A DNA stretch of 64,000 bases from Verrucomicrobiota bacterium (GTDB taxonomy: Bacteria > Verrucomicrobiota > Verrucomicrobiia > Limisphaerales > J093). Location: positions 186,001-250,000 of the forward strand of contig JADJWF010000005.1 of the NCBI GenBank assembly GCA_016716505.1. Reading direction: 5' to 3'. Below, one piece after another: positions 35,959 through 45,489 of the stretch (its first letter is position 1; each line of letters starts with the position of its first letter). The position numbers were made by a program, and so were the translations under genes. The notes beneath the pieces are model-generated. The model saw only the letters and a program-made list of their open reading frames with translations, ran no database searches and had not been told where the DNA came from.

Positions 35959-37470
35959 ATGAACCAGCATACGGGAGGAAAATCGGTCGCGGTGATCGGT
36001 GCGGGCTTGGGCAGCCTCTCCGCCGCCATTTCGCTCGCCGCCGCCGGATTCAAGGTCTCGGTCTTCGAGAAGAACGAGCGCGTCGGCGGCAAGCTGAACG
36101 TCCTCAAGAAGGGCGGGTTCACCTTCGATCTCGGCCCTTCCATCCTCACGCTGCCGCAGTTTTTCCAGAGTCTTTTCGCGCGCGCGGGCAGGCGCTTCGA
36201 GGATTACGTCCCCACGGTCACCGTGACACCCCACTGGCGGAACTTTTTCGAGGACGGGACGGTGCTGGACCTGCACATGGACCCCGAGGCCATGCACGCC
36301 GAATTGCGAAAGCTCAAGAGCTACACGCCGGCGCTATGGGATCGGTTCCAGGACTTCCTCCGCTATTCCCGTCAGCAATACGACATTCTCGACCAGGGCT
36401 ACCTCCGCGAGGGGCTGGATACGCTCTGGGATTTTCTGCGCCACTACGGGGTCTTCCGCATCGGCCGGCAGATTGATTTTCGCCGCACCATGGCCGAAAG
36501 CATCCGCAGCTTCTTCGACGATCCCTACCTTCGGGCAACGTTCGAGTACTTCATCAAATATGTGGGATCGTCGGCCTACGCCGCCCCGGGCTACATGAAT
36601 CTGATGCCCAACATCCAGTTTCAGTACGACCTCTGGTACGTGCCCGGCGGCATGTACGGCATCGCCCAAGGGCTCGAGAAGCTGGCGGGTGAACTGGGGA
36701 TCGCCATCCACACCCGGAGCGAGGTGGCGGCGATCCTCCACGCGGATCGGACGGTCACCGGCCTGCGGCTCAAGGACGGTCAGACGGTTACATCGGATTA
36801 TGTGGTCTCGAACATGGAGGTGATTCCCGCCTACGAGAAACTCCTTGGCGAAGGGCCCGCTTACTTACGCAAACTGGAAAAGTTCGAGCCGGCGTGTTCC
36901 GGACTGGTCCTTCACTTGGGCACTGACCGGATTTACCCGCAACTCGCCCACCACAACTTCTTTTACTCCCGGGACCAGGAGAAGCACTTCGCGACCGTGT
37001 TTCGCGACAAACAACTGCCTCCCGACCCGACGATCTATCTGGTGGCCGTCACGCGCTCGGATCCGAGCCAGGCCCCGGCCGGGTGCGACAACATCAAGGT
37101 GCTCCCGCACATCCCTTACCTGAACGACCAGCACCCCTACACCCGGGAGGACTATCTCGCGTTTAAGGACCGCGTGGTCGAAAAGCTGGAGCGGATGGGG
37201 CTGACCGACCTCCGCAAGCACACCATTGTCGAGGATGTCTGGACCCCGTACGACATCCAGGAGCGCTACTACTCGAACCGGGGTTCGATCTACGGCGTGG
37301 TCAGCGACTGGAGCAAGAACTACGGCTTCAAGGCGCCCAAACGGAGCCGCCGCTACCAGAACCTGTATTTCACCGGCGGCAGCGTGAATCCCGGCGGTGG
37401 CATGCCGATGGTGATTCTTTGCGGCCAGAAGGTGGCCGACGAAATCATCGCCCGGGCCGGGCGGGGCTGA
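35959..37470 (+). CDS. Phytoene-desaturase-family FAD oxidoreductase (CrtI/CrtN-like)
   Basis: It has 503 residues with the FAD dinucleotide-binding entry VAVIGAGLGSLSAAISLAAAG and the C-terminal phytoene-desaturase signature TGGSVNPGGGMPMVILCGQKVADE. The FDLGPSILTLPQFF and PGGMYGIAQGLEKLA motifs match carotenoid desaturases of the C30/C40 type. No phytoene synthase is next to it, so the exact substrate (phytoene, diapophytoene or another polyene) is open. It starts about 200 bp after purM on the opposite strand. Confidence 0.88.
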   Translation: MNQHTGGKSVAVIGAGLGSLSAAISLAAAGFKVSVFEKNERVGGKLNVLKKGGFTFDLGPSILTLPQFFQSLFARAGRRFEDYVPTVTVTPHWRNFFEDGTVLDLHMDPEAMHAELRKLKSYTPALWDRFQDFLRYSRQQYDILDQGYLREGLDTLWDFLRHYGVFRIGRQIDFRRTMAESIRSFFDDPYLRATFEYFIKYVGSSAYAAPGYMNLMPNIQFQYDLWYVPGGMYGIAQGLEKLAGELGIAIHTRSEVAAILHADRTVTGLRLKDGQTVTSDYVVSNMEVIPAYEKLLGEGPAYLRKLEKFEPACSGLVLHLGTDRIYPQLAHHNFFYSRDQEKHFATVFRDKQLPPDPTIYLVAVTRSDPSQAPAGCDNIKVLPHIPYLNDQHPYTREDYLAFKDRVVEKLERMGLTDLRKHTIVEDVWTPYDIQERYYSNRGSIYGVVSDWSKNYGFKAPKRSRRYQNLYFTGGSVNPGGGMPMVILCGQKVADEIIARAGRG

Positions 37471-37566
37471 AGGAGCCGGGATTGCAGCACCGCCTGCCTC
37501 CAAACCGGCGCTTCGGGCGTCCACGAGGCGGCCCGTCCGCCCCGGAAGTCGGCGTTGCAAGCAGCG

Positions 37567-37584
37567 CCGGTCTCCCGACCGGCA
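37567..37584. repeat. Short perfect hairpin in gap between carotenoid and sialidase genes
   Basis: GCCGGTC (37567-37573) and GACCGGC (37578-37584) form a perfect 7-bp stem with a TCCC loop in the 295-bp convergent gap. It has no T-tract. It could be a REP-like element or part of a bidirectional terminator. Confidence 0.35.
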
Positions 37585-37765
37585 CTCCCGAGAGTTTGCC
37601 ACCAAGCAACGCGTCAACTCAACGGGCTGGTGGCACGCCGGCTCATTGGTCGGGCATCTGTTTCTCCACGCAACCGGCACCCCCTGCCGTGCAGCGCGCC
37701 CGTCGGTTCGGCGCCAACTTTGAGCCGTCTCTCCACGCCGGCTGACGGCCGCCGCGAGCCGGGCC

Positions 37766-38821
37766 TCACGGCCGCGCCGCCGGCATCTCCCGCAGCACCA
37801 GTTTTGCCGGGTCAAGGACCACGTGTTTGATCCGCTGGCGTTTCCACGTGTAGGTGATGTGGACCAGGCCGTCAGCGGTTTCAATGACAGCAGGGTAGGA
37901 GAATTCGCTGCCGGGTTCGTTCTCCAGGACAGGCCCCATGAGCCACTTCTTTCCGTCCTCGGAGACAGCCACGTTCAACACGCTCCGGCTGTCGCGGGAG
38001 TGATTGTACACCAGGAGCGACCGGCCATCGCGCAGCTTCACCGCGTCCACGGAACTGTTGGGATTGGGCAGCCGCGTGCGGGTCATCGGCATCCAGGTCA
38101 GCCCCGCGTTGGTGCTCCAGAGTTCAGTGATCCAGCCCTGCTTGCTCCGGCAGAGCATCTGAATGTCGCGATCACTGTGGACGAGTATGGTGGGCTGAAT
38201 GGCGGCGAAGGTCTCAGCGTTGTTCAAGGTCGGGCTGCGTTCCCAGACGCCGAACGGATTCTTCGTCCATTCAAGGTGAACCCGCCACCCCTTGTTCTCG
38301 GTGCTGGCGCCGCACACCAGCTTGCCGTCGGGAAACTCGATCGGCTTGTTGCGCACCGGTCCGACATAGCCGCGCGGCAGGCGCTTGACCTTGGACCACG
38401 TGCGGCCGTCGTCCTCCGAGAGCCGCACCATGCCCCACCAAGACTCCGGGCTGGGGCCCACCTTGTAGAAGAGCAGCAGGTCACCGTTGATCCGCCGGAA
38501 CAACACCGGGTTCCAGCACGGAAAACGCCGCCGCTGCTTGACGTCCACGCCATTGGCCACCTCCTCCGGCACGGACCAGCCGCTGCCGTCGTTGCGCGAA
38601 AGCCAGATGCTGACATCGGTCGCGCGCTCGCGCGTGCCGCCGAACCAGGCCGCGAGCAGACCTTCGGGCGTCTCGACGATCGTCGAGGCATGGCTGCTCG
38701 GAAACGGCGGGTTCTCGACGATGAATTCGGACTTCACGATGGCGGGGTCGGCCGCACGGGCGCACAGCAGGGCCACCAACGCGACGGTGCCAGCGAGGAC
38801 GCCAGAGAATGAGCGTTTCAT
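37766..38821 (-). CDS. Secreted sialidase-like (BNR-repeat) protein
   Basis: It has 351 residues from ATG 38821, which begins a signal peptide (MKRSFSGVLAGTVALVALL). It shows Asp-box-like repeats of a six-bladed sialidase propeller (SEDDGRTWSKVKRL, SEDGKKWLMGP, TNAGLTWMPM) and the conserved WFGGTRERATDVSIW entry. It belongs to the exo-alpha-sialidase/neuraminidase-like superfamily common in Verrucomicrobiota. The full arginine triad was not confirmed, so true sialidase activity is uncertain. An ORF extension to 38881 gives no signal peptide and is rejected. Confidence 0.85.
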   Translation of the reverse strand: MKRSFSGVLAGTVALVALLCARAADPAIVKSEFIVENPPFPSSHASTIVETPEGLLAAWFGGTRERATDVSIWLSRNDGSGWSVPEEVANGVDVKQRRRFPCWNPVLFRRINGDLLLFYKVGPSPESWWGMVRLSEDDGRTWSKVKRLPRGYVGPVRNKPIEFPDGKLVCGASTENKGWRVHLEWTKNPFGVWERSPTLNNAETFAAIQPTILVHSDRDIQMLCRSKQGWITELWSTNAGLTWMPMTRTRLPNPNSSVDAVKLRDGRSLLVYNHSRDSRSVLNVAVSEDGKKWLMGPVLENEPGSEFSYPAVIETADGLVHITYTWKRQRIKHVVLDPAKLVLREMPAARP

Positions 38822-39221
38822 AGTTCGAGAGCGGTATTGCCCGGATGGGGCCAAGAGGTTGTAGCCCTGCGCAAGCGGCATTTCAAGCGAAGGCTCCGCG
38901 CCGTATCGTCGCCGGCGGTTGCTTCGGGGGAGGAATTGAGACGCGTGAATCCCGGCGGCATCGGCGGTCAGCCGGCGGGCAGAGGCCCGCGTTTGTCAGT
39001 GGGTTGGGCGGGAAGGACTCGAGGTTCCGCCTTGGCGGTCAAGCAGGGATGATGCGTTCTCGGTGACGGTCTGATACCCCGTCGCCGTGGGTGGCACCGC
39101 CGCAGCCACCAGAGGCTTCCACTCTGCCCCAGACCGCAAAAACTCCGTTACGACCGGGCCCCGCACAGTGCCCTCCGCCGACTAGACACCCGTTCGCACG
39201 GCGCGCAAAGTCAGCGGCGGC
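38822..39221. other. Divergent intergenic region, no gene recognised
   Basis: The 400-bp region between the sialidase-like gene (-) and fkp (+) has no coding-like frame with motifs. It contains GC-rich short repeats such as GCCGGCGGGC near 38980. It probably carries promoters for both neighbours. Confidence 0.45.
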
Positions 39222-42132
39222 ATGGTCCCTCCAGAAGTTCCAATCCAGCACCTGATCTCCCTGCCGCCGCTGATGGCGGCGCACTTTGAACGCTTGGAAC
39301 GCCGGCCGCGCCCGGAGTGGTTTGCCGCCAGCGATCCCGCCGAACGCAAGCTGGGTTCCGGCGGAGGCACGGTGCATCTGCTGCACGAGGCGTGGCGGGC
39401 CACCGGGGCGGGGCTGGGCTTCTTCGACTGGCTACGCGCGAGCCGGAAGCTGCTGGTGCATGGCGGCGGCGAGAGTCGCCGCCTGCCGGCTTACGCGGCG
39501 GTGGGCAAGCCCCTGATGCCGATTCCCGCCTTGCGCTGGGCGCGCGGCCAACGGCTCGACCAGACTCTCCTCGATCTCCAAGTGCCGGATTACCGCCGGG
39601 TGCTGGCGCACGCCCCGGCGCGGTACGTCGCCCTGGTCGCCAGCGGCGACGTGCTGCTGCGCTTTGGTCGCGAACTGCCTCCGTTCCCGTCCGTGGACGT
39701 GCTGGGGCTGGGGATGTGGGTCACGCCGGAAAAAGCCAAGGACCACGGGGTTTTCTTCTCGCCGCGCGCCCGACCGAACGAACTGGCGTTCTGCCTGCAA
39801 AAGCCGGCGCCGGCGCGCCTGCGTGAACTGGCCACCGAGCACGTGTACCTGGTGGACACGGGCCTGTGGTTGCTGAGCGAACGCGCCATCCGGGTGCTGT
39901 TGACCCGCAGCGGTTGGGACGACGGCCGCGGCGCTTTCCGCGGGGGCGCGCCGGACACCTACGATCTTTACGGCGAGTTCGGGCTGGCGCTCGGCACGCA
40001 GCCGGCCGTTCGCGATCCGCTGGTGGCGGAGCTGACCAGCGCCGTGATTGCCCTGCCACAACCCGAGTTCTACCACTTCGGCACCAGCCGCCAGTTGATC
40101 GAGTCCGTGTCCGCCTTGATGAACCTCGAACTGGACGAAACCAAGCTCGGGCTCATGGGTGCCCGGCGGCATCCGGACCAGTACCTGCAGAACGCGCGCT
40201 TTGCCTTCCCACTAAGGCAGGACGAGAATCACACGCTCTGGGTGGAGAACGCGACCGTGCCGCGGACTTGGCAGCTCGCCCACGAACACGTCCTGACCGG
40301 CGTGCCGGACAACGAGTGGTCCCTGCCACTGGAGCCGGGCGTATGCCTGGACTTCGTCCCGGTGGATGAGGCTGCGTGGTGTGTGCGCGCCTACGGCATT
40401 GACGACGCCTTTCGCGGGCCGGTGGCCAGCCCAACCACCCGCTGGTTGGGCGAGCCGGTCACCGACTGGCTGGCCGCTCGGTCGCTTACGATCGAGGCGG
40501 CGGGGATCGCGGCGGACACTGACCTTCAGGCGGCGGCGTTGTTCCCGGTGCTCGCCCAAGGCGAACTCGAGGCGGGCTTTATCGAGTGGCTCGTCGCCCG
40601 GAAGCCGGCGACCAGCGACCACCACCGGCGGCGGTGGCTGGAAGGCCGGCGGCTCTCGGCGCGGGCCTTGGGCAGCGCCGTGAATCTGGACCGTCTTTAC
40701 GCCCAGCGGGCGGCCAACCGGCACGGATGCCTGCGGCCGATGCTGACCAATCGCCGCTGGAGCGTCTTTCTCAAGCTCGATCTGGAGGCGACTGCTGGGT
40801 TGTACGCGGAATCCGGCGAATCCTTGCCGCCGTCCGATGGGGGCGAAGGCCTGGAACCGATGCAGGTCGTGCATGAAGAAATGTTTCGGGCGGCGGTCCT
40901 GCGGCGGCGAGGGGTGGCCGGTTGGGAAGCGCACGAGCAAAGGGCCTTCGCCCGTTTGCGCGAGGCGATCGTGCGGGATGCCGAACTGACGCCCGCCGCA
41001 CCCCGCTGCGCCGTGCAGGAAGACCAGATCGTCTGGGGCCGCAGCCCGGTGCGGCTGGACCTGGCCGGCGGCTGGACGGACACGCCGCCCTACTGCCTGG
41101 AGTTTGGCGGGCACGTCGTGAATCTGGCGGTGGATCTCAACGGCCAGCCGCCGATCCAGGCGTTTGCCCGGTTGTCACCGCGGCCCGAACTGGTGATGCG
41201 CTCGATTGACCTGGGGGCGGAAGAACGCGTCCGCACCTACGAGGAACTGGACACGTTCGCGCGGCCCGGCAGCGAGTTTGCGATCGCCAAGGCGGCGTTT
41301 GCGCTCGCCGGGTTTTCGCCGCGGTTTCACGCGGGCGGCGGTTTTCGCTCCCTGGAAGAACAGCTCCGGGCGTTTGGCGGGGGCATTGAGGTCTCCCTGC
41401 TTTGCGCCGTGCCCAAGGGCAGCGGCCTGGGCACCAGCAGCATTCTCGCGGCCACGGTGCTGGCCACTCTCGGCGACCTGTGCGGCCTCGGCTGGGACAA
41501 GAGCGTGCTCTTCACCCGCACACTCGCGCTGGAGCAGTTGTTGACCACGGGCGGCGGCTGGCAGGACCAGGCCGGCGGGATCTACCGGGGCGTGAAGCTG
41601 GTGGAGACGGCACCCGGCATCAAGCAACAGCCCATCCTGCGCTGGTTGCCCGACCACCTCTTCCTGGATGAGCGCGCCAACGAGACCGTGCTGCTCTATT
41701 ACACGGGCATCACCCGGCTGGCGGCAAACATCCTCCACGAAATCGTGCGGGGCATCTTTCTCAATTCCGCCCGCTGCCTCGACACCATCGGCGAGATCGG
41801 CGCCAACGCCCAAGTGGCCTTCAACGCCATCCAACGGGACGACTACGACGCGCTTGCCGCGGCCGTTCGCGCGAGTTGGCGGCTGAACCAGCGGCTCGAT
41901 GCCGGCACGAATCCCCCGGAGGTGCAGGGCATTCTCGCTCGCATCGGCGACTGGCTGGCGGCGACCAAACTGCTCGGGGCCGGCGGCGGCGGCTATCTGC
42001 TGATGTTCGCGAAGGACCCCGGCGGCGGCGCGCCGCATCCGCGAGGAATTGACCGGGCGGCCACCCAACGCCCGCGCTCGTTTCGTGACCATGCGGCTTT
42101 CGGAAACGGGTCTCCAACTGACGCGCAGTTGA
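39222..42132 (+). CDS. fkp: Bifunctional L-fucokinase/GDP-L-fucose pyrophosphorylase, with 1-nt frameshift near 3' end
   Basis: This is a large Fkp-type protein that salvages free L-fucose to GDP-fucose. The N-terminal pyrophosphorylase half has GSGGGTVHLLHEAW; the C-terminal GHMP kinase half has RSPVRLDLAGGWTDT, VPKGSGLGTSSILA and the third motif LGAGGGGYLLMFA. In the continuous frame the last reading (after residue about 933) becomes nonsense and runs on to 42275. In the +1 frame the expected family tail (RIREELTGRPPNARARF ... TGLQLTRS) ends at TGA 42130-42132. A single extra base in the CCCC/GGC run around 42015-42030 explains this. The corrected protein is about 969 residues, close to Bacteroides Fkp (949). 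Confidence 0.9.
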
Positions 42133-42311
42133 AGCACGAACCGGCGCGGTCCGCCGGAGCTGGCGCCCTGCCGTTTCGGGAGAGGTTCCAGTCGCTGGCG
42201 GTGACCAAGGGTTCGCGGCGACCTCCAAGTGACGGGCCAGTTATACGATCCGCAAGTGATTACCGGTACATGTAGCTGGACCGGGTGCGGGTTTGCCCCC
42301 AGACGTTGGGC

Positions 42312-43367
42312 ATGGCAAGACCCCATTTCACACTGGTGATCAGCGCCGAACAGCGCGCGGAACTGGGGCGGGCCTTTCGGGACAGTCAAGCCGTCAAACA
42401 ACGGAGTCGGTTGCAAGCCGTGTGGCTGGCTACGCGTGGGCATGTGGGGTGGCGGGACGTGGCGCAGAGGGTGGGGTGTGCGGTGTTCACCTCGCAGGTG
42501 TGGATCGGCAAATACTTGGCCGGAGGGCGGGGCGAGTTGCTGGCGCGCCAACGAGCGCCGGCCAAACCCAGCCCGATGCTTTACCCGGTCGGCGCCATCC
42601 GCACCGTCGGCTTGCCTGACGGCGCCCAAATTTTCAACAGCGTCGGCATCTTCTCCAGCGAGCTGATTCAGGCCATTGGCAGTGGAGTCGTCACCACCAT
42701 CAAGAGCTCGCCTGGCATTCTCGTCGAGAAGACCGGACCAGAGGTCGTCACCAGCGCCCAGCAGTTCCAGTGGACCGTGACCTACTACAACAACTCCGGC
42801 GAGGCCAACGATACCACCGTGGTCACCGACACCCTGCCCGCCGGCGTCACGTTTGTCTCCGCCACCGATGTCTGGAACGCCGCCGCGCTGGCCAATGGCG
42901 CGCCTGTGAACAACAACGGCAAGGCGGTGCCCACCTCGGTCACAGTCGCCCCGGATGGCACCACCACCCTCGTCTTCAACATCGCCAACTCCGGCGGGAC
43001 GGATGCTTGCCGTGGCAACCACGCCCAACTCGCTTCCACCGAGGGGGGCACGATCACCATCACCGCCCAGGTCGGCCCTGGTGTCACCAGCGGCGCCATC
43101 CTGCTGGATGAGGTGGCGGGCATCGCCAGCAATTCCTTCGGCACCACCACCTCCCGCGACCGGCACGAAATCAAGGTCCGCAACGCCGACGTCCGCGTCA
43201 CCAAGGTTGCGCAGCCGCCGCCGCCCGCCTCGGGCGACACAGTCAGTTACGCGCTGATCGTCGCCAACGACGGGCGCGTTCCCGCCGCCAACGTGATCTT
43301 GGTGGACAGCCTGCCCGCCGGGGTGACCTTCGTAGCCAACTCCGCCCAGGTGCTCTCCCCGGGCTAG
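42312..43367 (+). pseudogene. Chimeric ORF: IS630 transposase N-terminus joined to DUF11 surface-protein fragment
   Basis: From ATG 42312 the first ~85 residues are the helix-turn-helix N-terminus of an IS630-type transposase (ISAEQRAELGRAF, RSRLQAVWLA, GKYLAGGRGELLAR). Around 42575 the frame enters, with no stop, a repetitive surface-protein type sequence: two DUF11-like repeats (ILVEKTGPEVVTSAQQ ... VTDTLPAGVTFVSATD; RVTKVAQPPPPASGDTVSY ... LVDSLPAGVTF). It ends at TAG 43365-43367 but the same repeat continues in-frame past the stop (PLGQPVISGQTLTW) before fading by about 43530. So both partners are truncated. It is most likely a recombination or IS-mediated fusion; expression is doubtful. 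Confidence 0.8.
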
Positions 43368-43541
43368 CCCCTGGGCCAGCCGGTCATCTCCGGCCAGACG
43401 CTCACGTGGAGCGCGGCCAAGGGCAACGCCCTCACCCGCACCGGTCAGCCATCGTGGCCCGCGGCGCAACTCGAAGGCGCCGCTACTGGCAGTGGTGCTG
43501 GCGGTCGGGAGAGGCGGTCGGGCGGATGACGGAGGCGAAGG

Positions 43542-44093
43542 TCAGACCACCTCGCGGTACACGTCAGGATGCGGTCGGGAAATCACCACCGCGTTCACCA
43601 GCACGCCGGCCTCGGCGATGACGCGTCGCCCGGCCGCCACGGCCGACTGCACCGCGCCGACGTCGCCGGTCAGCGTGCAGAAGGCTTTCCCTCCGAGCGC
43701 CATGGCCAGGCGGATTTCCAGCAGTTGAACGGCGGCCGCCTTGGCGGCGGCGTCCGCGCCCTGAATGAGCGTGGCGACGTTGAAGGACTCGAGGATGCCG
43801 AGCGCGCCATTGGGTTCGGGCGTCTGGGTCCGGCCCAGCGCGACGAAGACGTCCGGATGCACGTTGGCGATGGTGAATGAGTCAATCAGACACCCGTTGG
43901 CCGCCTGTCCGCCGGCTTCGACCGCGGCCTGCACGGCGGCCATCTCGCCGCCGATCAGCACCATGTACTTACCGGAGCAGATGGATCGGGACAGGAGCAG
44001 GCGCACGTTGCCCGCTTTCAACATCGTATCCGCCACCTCGAAGCCGGCGGCCACGCTCGACAGTTCAATCAGCCCAATGGATTTCTCGCTCAT
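43542..44093 (-). CDS. pduT: Tandem-BMC shell protein, PduT-like
   Basis: It has 183 residues from ATG 44093 and consists of two bacterial-microcompartment domains (about 1-90 and 95-183; second copy starts ALGILESFNVAT and ends SRPHPDVYREVV), i.e. a BMC-T pseudohexamer subunit. Its length and layout match PduT (184). The pore-region Cys39 in SRSICSGKY aligns with the PduT cysteine that binds a [4Fe-4S] cluster (family knowledge). Its start overlaps the TGA of the pduS-like gene (ATGA), so shell protein and oxidoreductase are made together. No BMC-H or BMC-P shell gene is in the window. A role as an electron conduit through a shell is inferred. Confidence 0.92.
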   Translation of the reverse strand: MSEKSIGLIELSSVAAGFEVADTMLKAGNVRLLLSRSICSGKYMVLIGGEMAAVQAAVEAGGQAANGCLIDSFTIANVHPDVFVALGRTQTPEPNGALGILESFNVATLIQGADAAAKAAAVQLLEIRLAMALGGKAFCTLTGDVGAVQSAVAAGRRVIAEAGVLVNAVVISRPHPDVYREVV

Positions 44094-45406
44094 GTCGTCC
44101 TCTCCAAAACCACCCGGGTGTCCACCGAAACCACGCGCCCGTGGAACGGCGCATGAACCGGCGCGCCCAGGGCCTTGTCCGGAATCTGCCCCAGCATTTG
44201 CCCGGCGGCGACCCGGTCGCCCGCCTTGACCAGCGGTAGATTGGCTGCGCCGGCGTTCTGCTTCAGCGGCAGCACGACGCGGGCGGGATTGAAGTCCAGC
44301 CGCTCCCAGTGGGCCGGGTGATCGTACTGCTGGATGTGCAGCTTCTTCATCAACGTCTTGATCGGCACGCGACGGCCGTCGCGCATGGGATGCGGCTTCA
44401 CGGTCATCGGGCCAGTCCACTTGAGATTCGCCTTCCGCATCTCGGCTTTCGACTGGTCGCAGGCCTCCTTCGGGTACAGCTCCTCAGGGCAGCCATACAG
44501 CGTGCAGAGGCCGCACGCGCAGCAAAGCGCCGCCCAGTGGTTCCAGTGCTCCTTGCCGGTCGCCGTGAAGGCGAGGCTGCGCATGACCTGATGCGGTTCA
44601 ACCGCGTAACCCAGGAGGAAGCGCGGGCAGTATTCCGTGCAGTAACGGCACTGGTCACAGGCCGACTTGCCGATCGCGTTTTGCGCGGCCGCCGGCTTCA
44701 ACTTCCGCTGCGCGACGTGGTGATCGTAAGGCAGCACCACCACGCCGGTGGAAGTCTTGACCACGGGCGTGTCGAGGTCCTCGGTGGTCTCGCCCATCAT
44801 CAGGCCGCCCAGACACAGCACCGGCCGCTCGGTGGCGAAACCGCCGGTCGCCTCGATCAGGTCGCGGTACGTCGTGCCCACCGGAACGGTCACTGTGGTG
44901 GGATGGTTCACAGCACCGGCGATGGTGATCGTCTTGGTGGTGACTGGGCGGTCATCCGCCGCGGCCGCAATGTTGACAAAGGTCTCGACGTTGCAGACGA
45001 CGACGCCGACGTGAATGGGGATGCCCGCCGGAGGAATCAGCCGGCCGGTGGTCGTGTACACCAGGTCGTATTCGTCGCCGGCCGGGTAATAGTCGCCCAG
45101 CAGAAACACCCGCACCGGGGTGCCCTGGCAGGCCGCTTCCACGGCCTCCACCGCGTGCCGGTTTTTCGCCTTGATGCCCACGATGCCATCCCGCGCGCCC
45201 ACCGCCTCCATCGCCAGCATCATGCCGCGCACCATCTCGCGGGCTTCGCGCTCCATCACGGCGGCGTCCTTGTGCAGTAACGGCTCGCACTCGGCGCCAT
45301 TGGCGATGACCACCTCCGCCTTGGCGGCCAGCTTGACGTGGGTGGGAAAACCGCCGCCGCCGGCGCCAACCACGCCGGCTTGTTTCACCTTTTCGACGAG
45401 CGTCAT
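44090..45406 (-). CDS. pduS: PduS-like cobalamin reductase / RnfC-type electron-transfer protein
   Basis: The start at ATG 45406 gives 438 residues (PduS 451). It opens with the SLBB/NADH-FMN-binding VVGAGGGGFPTHVK, then the RnfC-like core, and has two 4Fe-4S sites in the middle (ACDQCRYCTEYCPRF and CCACGLCTLYGCPEEL), followed by a biotinyl-lipoyl-like end (VKAGDRVAAGQMLGQI). Known PduS uses FMN and Fe-S to reduce cob(III/II)alamin in the propanediol microcompartment and binds PduT. Its gene overlaps pduT (ATGA), supporting that partnership. The upstream neighbour on the strand is the VTC gene, 83 bp away. No diol dehydratase gene is present, so the electron target is open. Confidence 0.92.
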   Translation of the reverse strand: MTLVEKVKQAGVVGAGGGGFPTHVKLAAKAEVVIANGAECEPLLHKDAAVMEREAREMVRGMMLAMEAVGARDGIVGIKAKNRHAVEAVEAACQGTPVRVFLLGDYYPAGDEYDLVYTTTGRLIPPAGIPIHVGVVVCNVETFVNIAAAADDRPVTTKTITIAGAVNHPTTVTVPVGTTYRDLIEATGGFATERPVLCLGGLMMGETTEDLDTPVVKTSTGVVVLPYDHHVAQRKLKPAAAQNAIGKSACDQCRYCTEYCPRFLLGYAVEPHQVMRSLAFTATGKEHWNHWAALCCACGLCTLYGCPEELYPKEACDQSKAEMRKANLKWTGPMTVKPHPMRDGRRVPIKTLMKKLHIQQYDHPAHWERLDFNPARVVLPLKQNAGAANLPLVKAGDRVAAGQMLGQIPDKALGAPVHAPFHGRVVSVDTRVVLERTT

Positions 45407-45489
45407 GTCGTGCCTGAGCGTAGCCGGAGCCGCGTGCTTCTCCAGCGGAAAGACGTCGGCGGGCGATCGCCGAGTTCGACCGCGGCAGG

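Noticed and set aside
41175..43469. A 764-codon minus-strand ORF spanning fkp and the chimeric ORF.
   Set aside because: Antisense shadow with repetitive Gly/Arg/His-rich text and no motif.
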